From assembly GCA_041399205.1 (NCBI GenBank), contig JAWKTK010000017.1:62001-126000 (forward strand): DNA of 64,000 nt, in the 5' to 3' direction. Shown here one piece after another: positions 45,719 through 56,400 of this stretch (within the stretch, counting starts at the first letter, position 1; every line of letters starts with the position of its first letter). Position numbers and translations under genes: made by a program. Origin of the DNA: JAGQOZ01 sp041399205. Lineage in GTDB: Bacteria > Planctomycetota > Planctomycetia > Pirellulales > Pirellulaceae. The notes beneath the pieces were generated by a model that saw only the letters and a program-made list of their open reading frames with translations, was not told where the DNA came from and made no database searches.

Positions 45719-48700
45719 TTACAGCTGCAACAGAGATTTCACTAGTTCAATCAGCTGATCTGGATCACAAAGTCCCGCTGGCAATGTGTGATAGATGCTA
45801 GCGTGATCGACCACGCGCAATCGTCCGCCGCTGTTGCGAGCCAACTGTTTGGCTCGACCCGCATCGCGATATCGAAACACTAAATAGTTGTCTTCGATAA
45901 AAATCGTGTCAATCTGCCAAATGGCGGCGTCGGCCTTCAGAGAAGCAAAGCGAAACATGCGGTCAACCGGTTCGGGAATCGGACCGAATCGGTCTACCAA
46001 TTCTTCGCGAAGTTCGTCCAACGCTGCATCGCCAGCACTGCGCGCAATGCGGCGATAAAGATCAATCTTCGTGCGCATATCGGGAACATAATCTTTGGGC
46101 AGATAGGCTTCACCCGGCAGTTCCAGATTCACGTCCAACGAAAGTTCAGCCGGCAGATTTTTCAGACGACGCACGGCGGCATCCAACAGCTGGCAGTACA
46201 GTTCATAGCCCACCAGCGCGATATGGCCGCTTTGTTGCGTACCCAAAATATTTCCCGCGCCGCGAATTTCTAAGTCCCGCATCGAAATCGCGAAGCCCGC
46301 GCCCATATCACTGAATTCTTCAATGGCGCGCAGGCGTCTAGCGGCATTGGGAGTGAGCGATTTATTCGAATCAATCAACAAGTAGCAAAACGCGCGATGC
46401 TTGTAACGACCCACGCGACCTCGTAGTTGATGCAGATCTGCCAAGCCGTAACGATCTGCTTCGTCCACAAAAATGGTATTCGCGTTGGGAATGTCCAGGC
46501 CACTTTCGACAATCGTAGTGGCCAGCAAGACGTCAAATTCGTGATTGACAAACTGGACCATGACCTTTTCCAATTCGCCTTCTGCCATTTGCCCATGACC
46601 AATGCCAATCTTGGCTTCCGGAACAATATGATTCAGACGAAAGGCCAACTTTTCGATATCGTTCACTCGATTATGAACGAAATATGCCTGTCCACCGCGA
46701 TTTAATTCTCGCAGCAAGGCATTGCGAATCAGCGAGTCGCTCCAGCGAGTCACTTTGGTCTCCACCGGCACTCGATCCTCCGGCGGTGTCTCCAGATTAC
46801 TGATGTCGCGAATTCCGGTCAGCGACAGATGCAGTGTTCGTGGAATCGGAGTGGCGCTAAGCGTCAGGACATCGACGGAATTTTTGAGCTTCTTCAGCCG
46901 CTCTTTGACTTCTACGCCAAAACGTTGTTCTTCGTCAATCACTAGCAGACCGAGGTTGTGAAACTTGACGTCTTTGGAAGCCAAGCGATGCGTACCGATC
47001 ACAATATCCACTGCGCCGGCCTTCAGCAGTTTGATAGTTTCGCGTTGTTCGGCCGTGGTGCAAAACCGACTGAGCTTGCCGATGGAAAACGGGAATTCGG
47101 CCATGCGTTCTTTGAACGTGCGATAGTGTTGTTCGGCCAGGATGGTGGTTGGCACCAACACAGCTACTTGGTAGCCATGATCCACCGCGCGAAAGGCCGC
47201 GCGCATGGCAATTTCCGTTTTGCCGAACCCGACATCTCCGCAAATCAAGCGATCCATTGGTCGCGGCGCGGCCATGTCGTCCGCCACCGCGTCGATGGCC
47301 GTCAGCTGGTCCGCCGTTTCTGTGTAGGGAAACGCCGCGTCGAATTCACGTTGCCATTCTGTTTCGTTACGAAAGGCGATGCCCGATCGAGAAGCTCGTT
47401 TGGCTTGCACTTCCAACAGCTCTTCCGCCAGATCCTGCACGGAAAGTTCGGCCGCTTTCTTCTGCTTCTGCCACAACTTGCCGCCGATGGTGGCCAGCTT
47501 GGGTCGTGCCTTGCGGCCACCCACGTATTTCTGGACCATCTCAATGCGCGCAGCCGGAACGTAGATCTTGGTGCCGCCGTGAAATTCCAGCTCCAAGTGC
47601 TCTTCGACCTGGCCTTCTTTCTGCAATAGCTTGAGGCCTCGATATCGAGCGATCCCGTGAGCCAGATGGACAACCAAGTCACCTTCGCGCAGATCCAAAA
47701 AACTATCGATGGCTTTGCCAGGTCGGCGTTTGGCCATGCGGCGCAAGTGCATGCGGTGGAACAGTTCGTTACCGCTGACCACCAGCGTGTTGGAATCGAC
47801 CAACCGAAAGCCATGCGTCAGGCGACCTTCGACAAATGCCAGTCGACCGTCGCGAACCGTTTTGGTTTCGGCCAGAATCTCGTGCAGCCGCTGAATTTCC
47901 GCCTCGGTCTCCGCCACCATATAGACGTCAAAGTTGCCGGCGGCGGAATCGAGTTCGTCGCGAACCTTGTTGATTTCTCCGCTAAATCGTTCGACCGATT
48001 CAATTCCCAGTCGAATCGAAGTCCCTTCGTGCCCCGTGGCCAGACTCGCCAAGTGCAAATGGCCGTGACTTTGAATACCTTGCAAAATGACGGGCAGTGA
48101 AAGGCAGTCGGCTTCCGGTTCGCTCCGTTCCAAAAACGCCTTGGCTTCTTTTTGCAGTTCATCCAATTCCACCAAGACAAACCAAGCGGACGACGGTACG
48201 TGTGACACAAAACTGTCAGTCGTACCCGCGGCAGAAACGGCAGCCATCACGGTGACTTCAATTCGATCCAGCGTTTGAATGCTGCGTTGCGTTTCAATGT
48301 CGAATTCGCGAATCGAATCAATTTCGTCGTCAAAGAATTCGATGCGAACCGGATGCAACCAATCGTTGGCAAAGATGTCCAAAATGCCGCCTCGCAGCGA
48401 AAATTCGCCGGGTAGCTCGACGGCCGAAGTGGCGTGATAGCGATGTTCGGCGAGCCAACGAGCAATCTCGTCGGCACTCCGGCGTTCACCTACGGCCAGC
48501 GAACGGCTATTTTCGGCCAGCGTTTGGGCAGATGGACATGGCTGCAACAAGCTTTGAATCGACGTGACAATCAGGGGCGACGCCGTATGATGGGCCAACG
48601 ACTTGAGAATCCGCAGGCGATCGCCGGCGTTTTCATCCATCAGCACTCGTTCCCCTTTGGCCACTTGCAGCGCGGGAAACGCGTCTAGGCGTTCATGGCT

Positions 48701-48979
48701 AAACAGGCTGAAGTCGTCGATGAAATCGTCGCAATGCGCCATGGTCGGCAGGACGATAACAATGGGACGTTTGTCCCGTCGCTTGGCCAACGCCGCCACT
48801 GCTAACGCTTGGGACGAACCCCACATGCCGTCGATGGTGGCAACGTTGCTGGATTCCAACGCCTGGACGACCGACGAAAAATCTGGTAATGCCAATACGC
48901 GATCGGACAGAACCACAAGATCTTGCGTCTGCGTAAGGGGCGTTGTTGTTGATTCGGTCGAATCCATGTGGACATCCAC
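45719..48979 (-). CDS. mfd: transcription-repair coupling factor
   Basis: A 1086-residue translocase that displaces RNA polymerase stalled at lesions and recruits UvrA. A UvrB-like N-terminal region with a UvrA-binding part leads to a CarD-like RNA polymerase-interaction domain (LREGDLVVHLAHGIARYRG). The SF2 motor has Walker A GDVGFGKTEIAMRAAF, DEEQ box VIDEEQRFG and motif VI (QLRGRVGR), and a TRCF C-terminal domain follows. A start four codons later (48967) is possible. With uvrA (25.7 kb) and uvsE (59.0 kb) it places several lesion-repair genes in one window. Confidence 0.97.
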   Translation of the reverse strand: MDVHMDSTESTTTPLTQTQDLVVLSDRVLALPDFSSVVQALESSNVATIDGMWGSSQALAVAALAKRRDKRPIVIVLPTMAHCDDFIDDFSLFSHERLDAFPALQVAKGERVLMDENAGDRLRILKSLAHHTASPLIVTSIQSLLQPCPSAQTLAENSRSLAVGERRSADEIARWLAEHRYHATSAVELPGEFSLRGGILDIFANDWLHPVRIEFFDDEIDSIREFDIETQRSIQTLDRIEVTVMAAVSAAGTTDSFVSHVPSSAWFVLVELDELQKEAKAFLERSEPEADCLSLPVILQGIQSHGHLHLASLATGHEGTSIRLGIESVERFSGEINKVRDELDSAAGNFDVYMVAETEAEIQRLHEILAETKTVRDGRLAFVEGRLTHGFRLVDSNTLVVSGNELFHRMHLRRMAKRRPGKAIDSFLDLREGDLVVHLAHGIARYRGLKLLQKEGQVEEHLELEFHGGTKIYVPAARIEMVQKYVGGRKARPKLATIGGKLWQKQKKAAELSVQDLAEELLEVQAKRASRSGIAFRNETEWQREFDAAFPYTETADQLTAIDAVADDMAAPRPMDRLICGDVGFGKTEIAMRAAFRAVDHGYQVAVLVPTTILAEQHYRTFKERMAEFPFSIGKLSRFCTTAEQRETIKLLKAGAVDIVIGTHRLASKDVKFHNLGLLVIDEEQRFGVEVKERLKKLKNSVDVLTLSATPIPRTLHLSLTGIRDISNLETPPEDRVPVETKVTRWSDSLIRNALLRELNRGGQAYFVHNRVNDIEKLAFRLNHIVPEAKIGIGHGQMAEGELEKVMVQFVNHEFDVLLATTIVESGLDIPNANTIFVDEADRYGLADLHQLRGRVGRYKHRAFCYLLIDSNKSLTPNAARRLRAIEEFSDMGAGFAISMRDLEIRGAGNILGTQQSGHIALVGYELYCQLLDAAVRRLKNLPAELSLDVNLELPGEAYLPKDYVPDMRTKIDLYRRIARSAGDAALDELREELVDRFGPIPEPVDRMFRFASLKADAAIWQIDTIFIEDNYLVFRYRDAGRAKQLARNSGGRLRVVDHASIYHTLPAGLCDPDQLIELVKSLLQL

Positions 48980-49024
48980 GACAGTGTGAATGCGGTTGAC
49001 AACGGATCGGAAAATTCGAACCGA

Positions 49025-50140
49025 TTAGCCGTCGTACAGTCGATACGTTTTGTATAGTTTTGCGCCGCCTCGTTCTAGGCTGGATCGAGACAAATGGTTC
49101 GTCTCTAAGACCCAAGAAAATTCGGCCTCTTCCACTCCCCAAGCTTCAATGTCAGGTACCAAGCGAGACAACAAGACCAAGCCAATGCCCCATTTTTATT
49201 CCAGGACAACGTTGGTGCTGATCAAACGGATATTTTTGATGGCCTTGCGATTCCACAACAGTCGTAGAAAGCCAAACGGAAACAGTTTGCCATCAATTTT
49301 CTTGATTCTAGGATTGTAGTCCAATAGTCCAAAGATGGATCCAATTGGTTTGCCATCTACTTCCGCAAACGTAGTCATTTCCGGCGCAATCAAATGCTTA
49401 AGCGAAGCCGCCATGTGATCTAATTCACCATCGGAAAGTGGCACGAACCCCCAGGTTCCGACCAGCGATTTGTTGTAGATGTCCAGAAAGATGCGAACAT
49501 CACGGTTGAAGTGCTTTCGATCCAAGCGACGCAGTTTGACGTCAAACCGCCGAATCGCCTCTTCCGTGACAAACGCCAATTTTTTATCCAGCGTTTCCAG
49601 CATGTCGACATGCCCCCAAAACGCCAACAAGTCTTGTGTTTTCTGGAACCCGCAATTTTCAATCAGTTGACCATAGTATGGCAGGTTATACGTCATCATG
49701 AACATCGGCGGACGGTCAAAGCCATCAATCAGCAAGCCGCATTCATAATTCATGGACGGATTACAAGGGCCTCGCAGCTGAGTGATCTGGTGTTCGCCGA
49801 GCCATTGCCGAGCGGCGTGGAATAGTCCGTTCGCCACGTCCTGATTGTCAATCGATTCAAAGAAACCAAAGAAGCCTCGTTTCTCTTCGTACCGACGATT
49901 GTGCGCGTGATTGACAACTGCCAAAATCCGGCCACACACCTGGCCATCCTGTACGGCGATAAAGGCTTGGCATTCCGCGTCATCGTAAAACGGATGATTC
50001 TTGAAACCGGCCAGTTCCGCTTGGTTCAACCGCAGCGGCGGAATCCAGTTGGGATCATTGCGGTAAAGCTTCCAAGGGAGTTCCAAAAACTGTTTTTGGT
50101 GCGATTTGGTCTGCACCGCAACAATCGACAAATTTGACAT
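49025..50140 (-). pseudogene. GNAT-superfamily-like acetyltransferase (YghO-type) with internal stop
   Basis: A protein of about 371 residues interrupted near its end. The open frame 49196-50140 gives 314 residues: N-terminal FLELPWKLYRNDPNWIPPL, RRYEEKRGFFGFFESIDN and RLISTNVVLE. An in-frame TAA (49196-49198) follows, and the same frame then resumes as KWGIGLVLLSRLVPDIEAWG and ERGGAKLYKTYRLYDG, ending naturally at 49025. The resumed part is a conserved family end, so this is one gene with one stop. The expected text around the stop (VVPEYQRWG) points to a short deletion creating TAA. Substrate unknown. Confidence 0.8.
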
Positions 50141-50376
50141 GGAGTTTCCATTCCAGTTAAGTCAGCCAACGTCAAAACAGGATCGCCACGGCGACCATTT
50201 CGACACAGGATACCAGTTTCCGCGGGATTGTAGCATCCCCAGTGCAAGCAGTCTAAGAGTCGTTCCGAACCGGAATTAGTGCGTTTTCCAGTCCTCAAGT
50301 TCGTGTTGTCTTGAACGACACGATTCGCTACAAGACACCCCACTTCGGTTTTTAATAAAAATTATCGAGAGCTGCT

Positions 50377-51741
50377 ATGAAAACTACCAAGAACATTGCG
50401 GTATGTTTGACACTGTTGCTTTCAACCGCAACGCTCTCGCAAGAAGGTGAAATGGATCCGCTGCTGGATCCCGGATTATTTCATGCAAAGATTTTGGCCA
50501 CGTTACTACCACCGATGTCGGAAATCGTTCGTGATTGTGATAAGGCCATTGCTAATACAAGTGACGATCGCATCATAGCGATGCACCTGTGCCTAAAAAG
50601 CGAAGCACTTTCGCTGCAGAAACAGAACAATGCATCGTTTACGGCAAGTCAATCCGCAATGTCGTTACTGCCGGAGCACAATCGAGTGCGAGTGGCACAC
50701 GCTAGGTCATTAGCACGACTGGGCGAATTCCACGCGGCGGTGGAATTATGCAACAAAGCCTTGGAAACGGACTCGCGCTATGTTCCGGCGCTAGTGTTGA
50801 ACGCCACGATCAAGAGTCAAGAATTGGGACAGATCGAATCGGCGTTAGAGGATGTCAATGCCGCGATTAGCCAAGATGCTTTAGATAGCCGAGCTTATAT
50901 GATTCGTGCGTTAGTCAAAAATCGCCTCGGCCGGTCGCAGGAAGCACTCGAAGATATCGATTACCATCTTTCAATCTGCCCAACAGGAATGCTTGGAAAC
51001 GAAGCCGCTGCGTACGTACAAAAGGGACTCATTCTCCAGACGCTGGGACGCGAATCCGAGGCGATTCGCGCATTCGAAACGGGACTGATTGTAGAACCGC
51101 AAAGTCTTGTCGCGGCCGAGCAACTGTGGCGTGCATACAACGGCCGTCGCCAACATTTTCAAGCATTGTTGACAGCCAGACGGATGCGAGAAATTAATCG
51201 GCAGCATCTATATTCGATAAAAGCCTCCGCGATTAGCAGTTTCAAGACAATGAGGTACGTCGACTCCATTTCTTACTTTCAAGAATGGTCATCCGTCGAT
51301 CCACTCGATGGTCTACCCATTGCCATGGAAGCAGCGTGCCTAGTTGGGAAAGGCCAATATGCGGCCGCGATCGCCAAGTACGACGAATCGCTTGCGTTAA
51401 GTCCAAAAATCGAGACTCGATTAGCCAAAGCCGTCGTGCTCGCCACGTGCGAAGACGCGGCGGTTCGCAACCAACAAGACGCACTCAACGAAATCCGCAT
51501 CATACTCGATCAGCAGCCTCTTGAAGTTCGCACCGCAATGTTGGTGTCCATCGTTCAATACGAATGTGGCGATCAATTGGGCGCCATCGACACCGTAGAA
51601 GATCAGCTTGCAACCGCCGACGTTCTTTCCGAGAAGGACGCAGCGGTCTTAAATCACCTGATTGACGTTTATCAAAATAACAAACGCATTGCCTCGCGAT
51701 ACGAGTTAGGGAATGCCGCCAACGAACTGATCCTACGGTAG
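50377..51741 (+). CDS. exported TPR-repeat protein
   Basis: A 454-residue protein with a signal peptide (KNIAVCLTLLLSTATLSQEG) and many tetratricopeptide repeats: RVAHARSLARLGEFHAAVEL, YVPALVLNATIKSQELGQ, AYVQKGLILQTLGRESEAIR and AIAKYDESLALSPK. TPRs mediate protein contacts, so it is probably a periplasmic scaffold. No catalytic domain. It stands alone, divergent from the broken acetyltransferase gene and convergent with the sulfatase. A poly-A/T rich stretch at 50342-50375 precedes it. Confidence 0.85.
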   Translation: MKTTKNIAVCLTLLLSTATLSQEGEMDPLLDPGLFHAKILATLLPPMSEIVRDCDKAIANTSDDRIIAMHLCLKSEALSLQKQNNASFTASQSAMSLLPEHNRVRVAHARSLARLGEFHAAVELCNKALETDSRYVPALVLNATIKSQELGQIESALEDVNAAISQDALDSRAYMIRALVKNRLGRSQEALEDIDYHLSICPTGMLGNEAAAYVQKGLILQTLGRESEAIRAFETGLIVEPQSLVAAEQLWRAYNGRRQHFQALLTARRMREINRQHLYSIKASAISSFKTMRYVDSISYFQEWSSVDPLDGLPIAMEAACLVGKGQYAAAIAKYDESLALSPKIETRLAKAVVLATCEDAAVRNQQDALNEIRIILDQQPLEVRTAMLVSIVQYECGDQLGAIDTVEDQLATADVLSEKDAAVLNHLIDVYQNNKRIASRYELGNAANELILR

Positions 51742-51857
51742 ATCATAACGGTAATTCGCCTAACTTCGCTGGCCGCGCACAAATTACACGACAAACCGGC
51801 TTTGCGCCGGTTCAACAACCGAGCGTTCTGTACGCATCCGTCTTTCGGTTGGCAATA

Positions 51858-53270
51858 TCAGTCTTCCAAAGCCAACAGACGTTGAACCATTTCCGGGTTT
51901 TCCAGCCAAAGATTGTTTGTTTCGCCCAAGTCATTCGCCAGATCGTACAGTTGGCCCTGTGGTCCATCGGGCGAAGGCTGGATTCGTTTGGGCTGGCTGA
52001 ATCCTCCGGAACCCAATTCCGTGATCAGTTTCCATTGGTCTTGCCGGATGACTCGAAAATCACCACTGCCCCATCGCCATGTGCGTCGAGCGTTCTTGTT
52101 CGGTTCGCCTCGTAGTGTCGGCAAGAAACTGACGCTATCTTCCGCTTGCCCGGCCGGCGTTTCCACGTCTGTCACATCTGCCAGCGTGGCCAGGACATCT
52201 GTGAAGCAAACTAGTTGATCGGATGAAGAATTCGGTTCAACGTGGTTGGGCCAGCGAACGATGAACGGCAAACGATGTCCCGCTTCCCACGCATCGCCTT
52301 TCATGCCTTTCAACGGTCCGGCCGAACGGTGCGAATACTGCTGTACGTTTTCTGCCAGCCACACCGGACCGTTATCACTGGTGAAAATGACCAGCGTGTT
52401 GTCGCTCAGTCCTTGCGAATCCAGCGTCTGCAGAATGCGGCCGATCATGGCATCCACTTGCGTTGCAAAGTCGCCATACAAACCGGCTTGGCTTTTTCCC
52501 GAAAATTCCTCGGTCGGCACCCACGGCGTATGGGGCGAAGGAAATGCCACGTACAAGAAAAATGGATTGGCATCTTCGGGCGAACGGTTTTGCAAATACG
52601 CAACGGCATCGTCCGTGAACTTGGGCGTGACATCTTGGTGACGGAAGTCAGGCGCTCTTCGCCCGGCGCGCCAAAACGCTCCTTGAATCGGGCTCCAGCC
52701 TTCCGAAGCACTGTCGGGCGTGCTGGCCGTCGGCATTTGGACGGGCGTTCGATTCCGAGTGTAATAGTATGGTTCAAAATCAAGGGACGTGTGAATACCG
52801 AACCACGATTCGAAGCCTCGATCCACCGGCCCGCCAAACAGTTGATCGGCCACTTGGTAGCTGGCACCATCGTCAAAGCCCAGATGCCACTTGCCGACCA
52901 TCGCGGTTGTATAGCCTGCGGTTCGCAACATTTGCGGCACGGTCAAACGATCCGCTTCAATGACCGCTTCTTGTCGCTCTTGCATTTTGCGGCGAAACGG
53001 ATACCGTCCTGTCAGCAACGCATATCGCGAAGGAATGCACACCGAAGCTGCCGCATGGGCATCGGTAAATCGCATTCCTTGTTGCGCCAAACGGTCAATA
53101 TGAGGCGTCCGAATTTTGGAATCCGCGTTGTAACAACCAGGATCGCCGTAACCCATGTCGTCCGCCACAATCAACAAAATATTGGGTTGGTCCGCGGCGT
53201 TTGTGACGCTCCAGAACACGGTCGACACCAAGCTGAACGCCAAAATAATCATTCGTTTTGTACAACGCAT
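51858..53270 (-). CDS. exported sulfatase (arylsulfatase family)
   Basis: A 470-residue periplasmic sulfatase with start at 53270 (MRCTKRM), a signal peptide (IILAFSLVSTVFWSVTNA) and then QPNILLIVADDMGYGDPGC. The formylglycine motif is CIPSR at 78-82 followed by LLTGRYPFR, the cysteine type needing FGE-type maturation. Metal residues DD (38-39) and GKWHLGF are visible, and IFTSDNGPVWL is the C-domain motif. Upstream residues to 53396 are not signal-like and were excluded. Planctomycetes carry many sulfatases for sulfated polysaccharides; substrate not readable. No anSME or FGE gene is nearby. Confidence 0.95.
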   Translation of the reverse strand: MRCTKRMIILAFSLVSTVFWSVTNAADQPNILLIVADDMGYGDPGCYNADSKIRTPHIDRLAQQGMRFTDAHAAASVCIPSRYALLTGRYPFRRKMQERQEAVIEADRLTVPQMLRTAGYTTAMVGKWHLGFDDGASYQVADQLFGGPVDRGFESWFGIHTSLDFEPYYYTRNRTPVQMPTASTPDSASEGWSPIQGAFWRAGRRAPDFRHQDVTPKFTDDAVAYLQNRSPEDANPFFLYVAFPSPHTPWVPTEEFSGKSQAGLYGDFATQVDAMIGRILQTLDSQGLSDNTLVIFTSDNGPVWLAENVQQYSHRSAGPLKGMKGDAWEAGHRLPFIVRWPNHVEPNSSSDQLVCFTDVLATLADVTDVETPAGQAEDSVSFLPTLRGEPNKNARRTWRWGSGDFRVIRQDQWKLITELGSGGFSQPKRIQPSPDGPQGQLYDLANDLGETNNLWLENPEMVQRLLALED

Positions 53271-53356
53271 GCGGGGTCCTTTTTCCTTTCTTAAGGCATC
53301 TTTTCGCGACTTAGTATACCGCGCGAACGCAGCCGTTACAGAACGACAACCTGTTT

Positions 53357-53417
53357 GTAGTCCCACCTTCAGGCGGAAATTCCATTCCGCATCCATTCCG
53401 CCTGAAGGCGGGACTAC
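53357..53417. repeat. REP-like palindrome, degenerate copy
   Basis: Arms GTAGTCCCACCTTCAGGCGG (53357-53376) and CCGCCTGAAGGCGGGACTAC (53398-53417) around a 21-base middle that repeats ATTCCGCATCC. One base differs from perfect pairing (A for G). Same family as 18510-18561. It lies between the sulfatase and the yhaN-like gene. Confidence 0.85.
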
Positions 53418-53440
53418 GAACGAGTCGTAGCGGTGTCCAG

Positions 53441-56400
53441 CTAAGCCGGACGAGAATGACGGCGTTGTGCGCCGGGCGGGTCCAAGTAGGTCAGCTGAAA
53501 AGGTTGCACGCCGGCGCGAGTAGCGACGTCAATCAGATGATGATGATGCGTAAAGAAAATGACTTGCGTCTGGGACGAAAATTCTGCCAGCAGCTGCAGT
53601 GCGGCGGCGGAACGGTCATTATCGAATTCGATCAAAATGTCATCCACAATCAGCGGCATGGGTGGATGTTGTTCCATGCGACTTTCCAAATAGGCCAGTC
53701 GCAGAGCCAGAAACAACTGGTCTCGAGTCCCACCGCTCATCTGTTCCACCTGAACGGGCACGTCGCTATTCGCGCGAACGCCTACAATGAGTGCTCGATC
53801 CGCATCGTCATAGATCACACTTAATCCGTCGAATTCAGCACAGGTGAGCTGCCGAAAGAAAACACTCGCCGCCTTCAAAATCGGATTCTGATGTTTCGCT
53901 CGATGCCGTTCAATCTGATGCTGCAGCAGCACGGCGGCACAACGAAGTTGCATGTATTGACGAGCGGCCTGCTGCATATCGGCCAACAGCGATAGACTCG
54001 CTTCATCCGCCTCCACCGCTTGAGCGCGTTGGTCAATTTGCTGCAGGGCCGTTTGCAGTTCGTTCAAACGAGCTGCCACGGTTTCGCGTTCCTGAGCTAT
54101 CTGGCTGAAGACCTGTTCCGATTCTTCGACCGCCAAGTTCAATTCTTCCAACGTATAAGCGCTGGCTTCGGCGGACAGGGATTCCAGCGAAATCTGGCCA
54201 CCGGCTTGTTCGCACAATTCTTTTAGTTGTTGTTCAACTTCTCGCAACTGCAGACGTCGCTGAGTCACCTGATCGGAGGTCGCTTCCACTTCCGGCAAAG
54301 ATTCTGGCGAATCGACACCCGCCAATTCGCAATAGGCTTTCATTTCGGCGGTCAGCCGCTGCAATTCATCCGCAACCCTTTGATGCTCTTGCTGCACTTC
54401 TTTCATGCGTGCATTCAGGTGCGCATGATGCTGTTCGGCTTCGATGGCATCACTCAATTGCTTGTCAATCTTGGCCAACCGCACGTCGGCCGTTTCGTCG
54501 GTTGTGTCTGCTTCCATGGCCGTGGCGATCTCCGTAACTCGCTTCTCAAAAGCCGCAGCATCTTGGCGAATTCGCGCAGCACGCTCGTCTAACGAACGCC
54601 ATTCTTTGACCAGCGAAGCCAATTCTTCCAGCTGATGCAAACGTTCTGTGGCTTGCAAGGCAGTGGCGTTTTCCGCACAACCAATGGCCTGCATGGCCGT
54701 CTGCCACTGCGCGTGCCATTGCCGAAAATCGTGTTCAGCCGCCGAACGTTGCTGCTGGACCGTCGAGCTTTCTCGTTGTAGACGCTGAATTTCACGAACG
54801 ATGGCGGCTTTCTGCTGTTGTGAATCGGTGGCGGTTCGCAACATGGAATTGGCTGTGACAAGCCATTGTCTCAACGAATCCTCCGGCGACGTTTTCTGCG
54901 GCTGAATCGTTTCCATTTCGCTACGAATTTGATTCTTCAGCTGCTCATGTTGTTTCTGCTTGGTAGCCAATCGCTTTTGCAAGACATTTTGTTCTGCCAG
55001 CAATTCCTGAAGCTTGAACACTCGATCCATCCACCGCAGCATTTCCGGTGGCGGCAGCGGCGCCGTAATTCCCAGTGGTTGCCAAACATCCAGCCATTGT
55101 TGTTGCAGCTCCGCCTGGTGCGTTTTGTTTTTTTTCTGTTCCTGTTGCAGCAACGTCTGCTTTTCTTGTAACTGTTTGACTCGCGCCAGTCGCTCGCCAA
55201 CCTGAGCCACTCGATCTGCTTCGCGGCGCAAACGGTCGGCCAAATCATCCGCATCGGCGACGGTATCTTCAAAAAATTCGCTCGCTTCCTCCGCAGACTG
55301 GAGCGAATAGCCTTGAGCGCCACTGTAGTTGGCAATCGCGTCCGTCAGCGAATCCAGATCCAGTTGCCCGTCCAACCAGGCTTGGCGAATGGCCGCCCAT
55401 GTCTGATTTCGAATACTCCGAGCTGCCTCTAAATCATCCTCCGAAGGAACTCGACCCGCTTGCTGCAACGCATCAATGGTGGCCGTTACTTCCGAAATTT
55501 CTTGTTGGCAGTCGGCCAGGGCTAGTTGCAGTTGTTCGCTTCGCGATGCCAGTTGGTCCCATTGCTGTTGAAAGCGTTCAATGGTTTCATGCAGTGGCAA
55601 CGCCAGTTTGGTCACGTCCGCCAACGCTCCGTTCCATAATCCTAAACTGGCAAACCGAGCGTCAATCTGCTGTTGCGTGTCGTCGCAAGTGGACGACAAT
55701 TCGTCCATCACGTTGTCTAGATCGCCTGAGAGTTGCGCTTGTTCAATAAGTTCCGCCAAACGATGCGTGTCGGGAACTTCGCCTACGGAATCCAACGCTA
55801 ACTGATGCTGCTGCAACTGAGTTTGCAGGTCGTCCAGTTTTTGCTGTGCCGCATGCGGCGACGTGCGTACCGTCTTTTCCTCTTGAGCCAAGGCTTGGAT
55901 CGATCGTCGCTCGGCCGAACCGATGAGCCAGCGTTTGGTGGCAGCTAAGATATGCGCGTCACCTGGCGAATCATCACCCATGTCGTCCAATAACGTTCGG
56001 ATTTGCGACGCAATGGATTGTTGTTCCAGTCGCAGCGGGCCGTCCAGATCTTGCCGAGCTTTCAGATAAGCGCCCATCTGTTGGCGTAGTTGGTGGATCG
56101 GTTCGCGGCGAGCCAATAGTTCTTGCGGCAAGTCAAGTTGTTGCAGTTGCTTGCGCAGTCCGTGGGGGCCGTCGAGTTTGTGGGCGAGCTGTTTTTCTTG
56201 TTCGGTCAGTTCGACAATGCGACCGTGGATGTGGCTGCGTTGGGCCGAAGAGTATTCATCGGGCAGGATGGCGACGTCGCCCAGTTCGGTCAATTCGACC
56301 ATCAAACGAGCGCGTTTGGCCAGCGGTTGTAGTGCCGATTGAATTCGCAACAACCGATTTCTTTCTCGCTGCGCCGCCGTGTACCGCTGCAAGATTGATT

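Noticed and set aside
52242..53294. 350-residue plus-strand frame opposite the sulfatase
   Set aside because: Antisense to a clear sulfatase with formylglycine motif; basic, repetitive residues.
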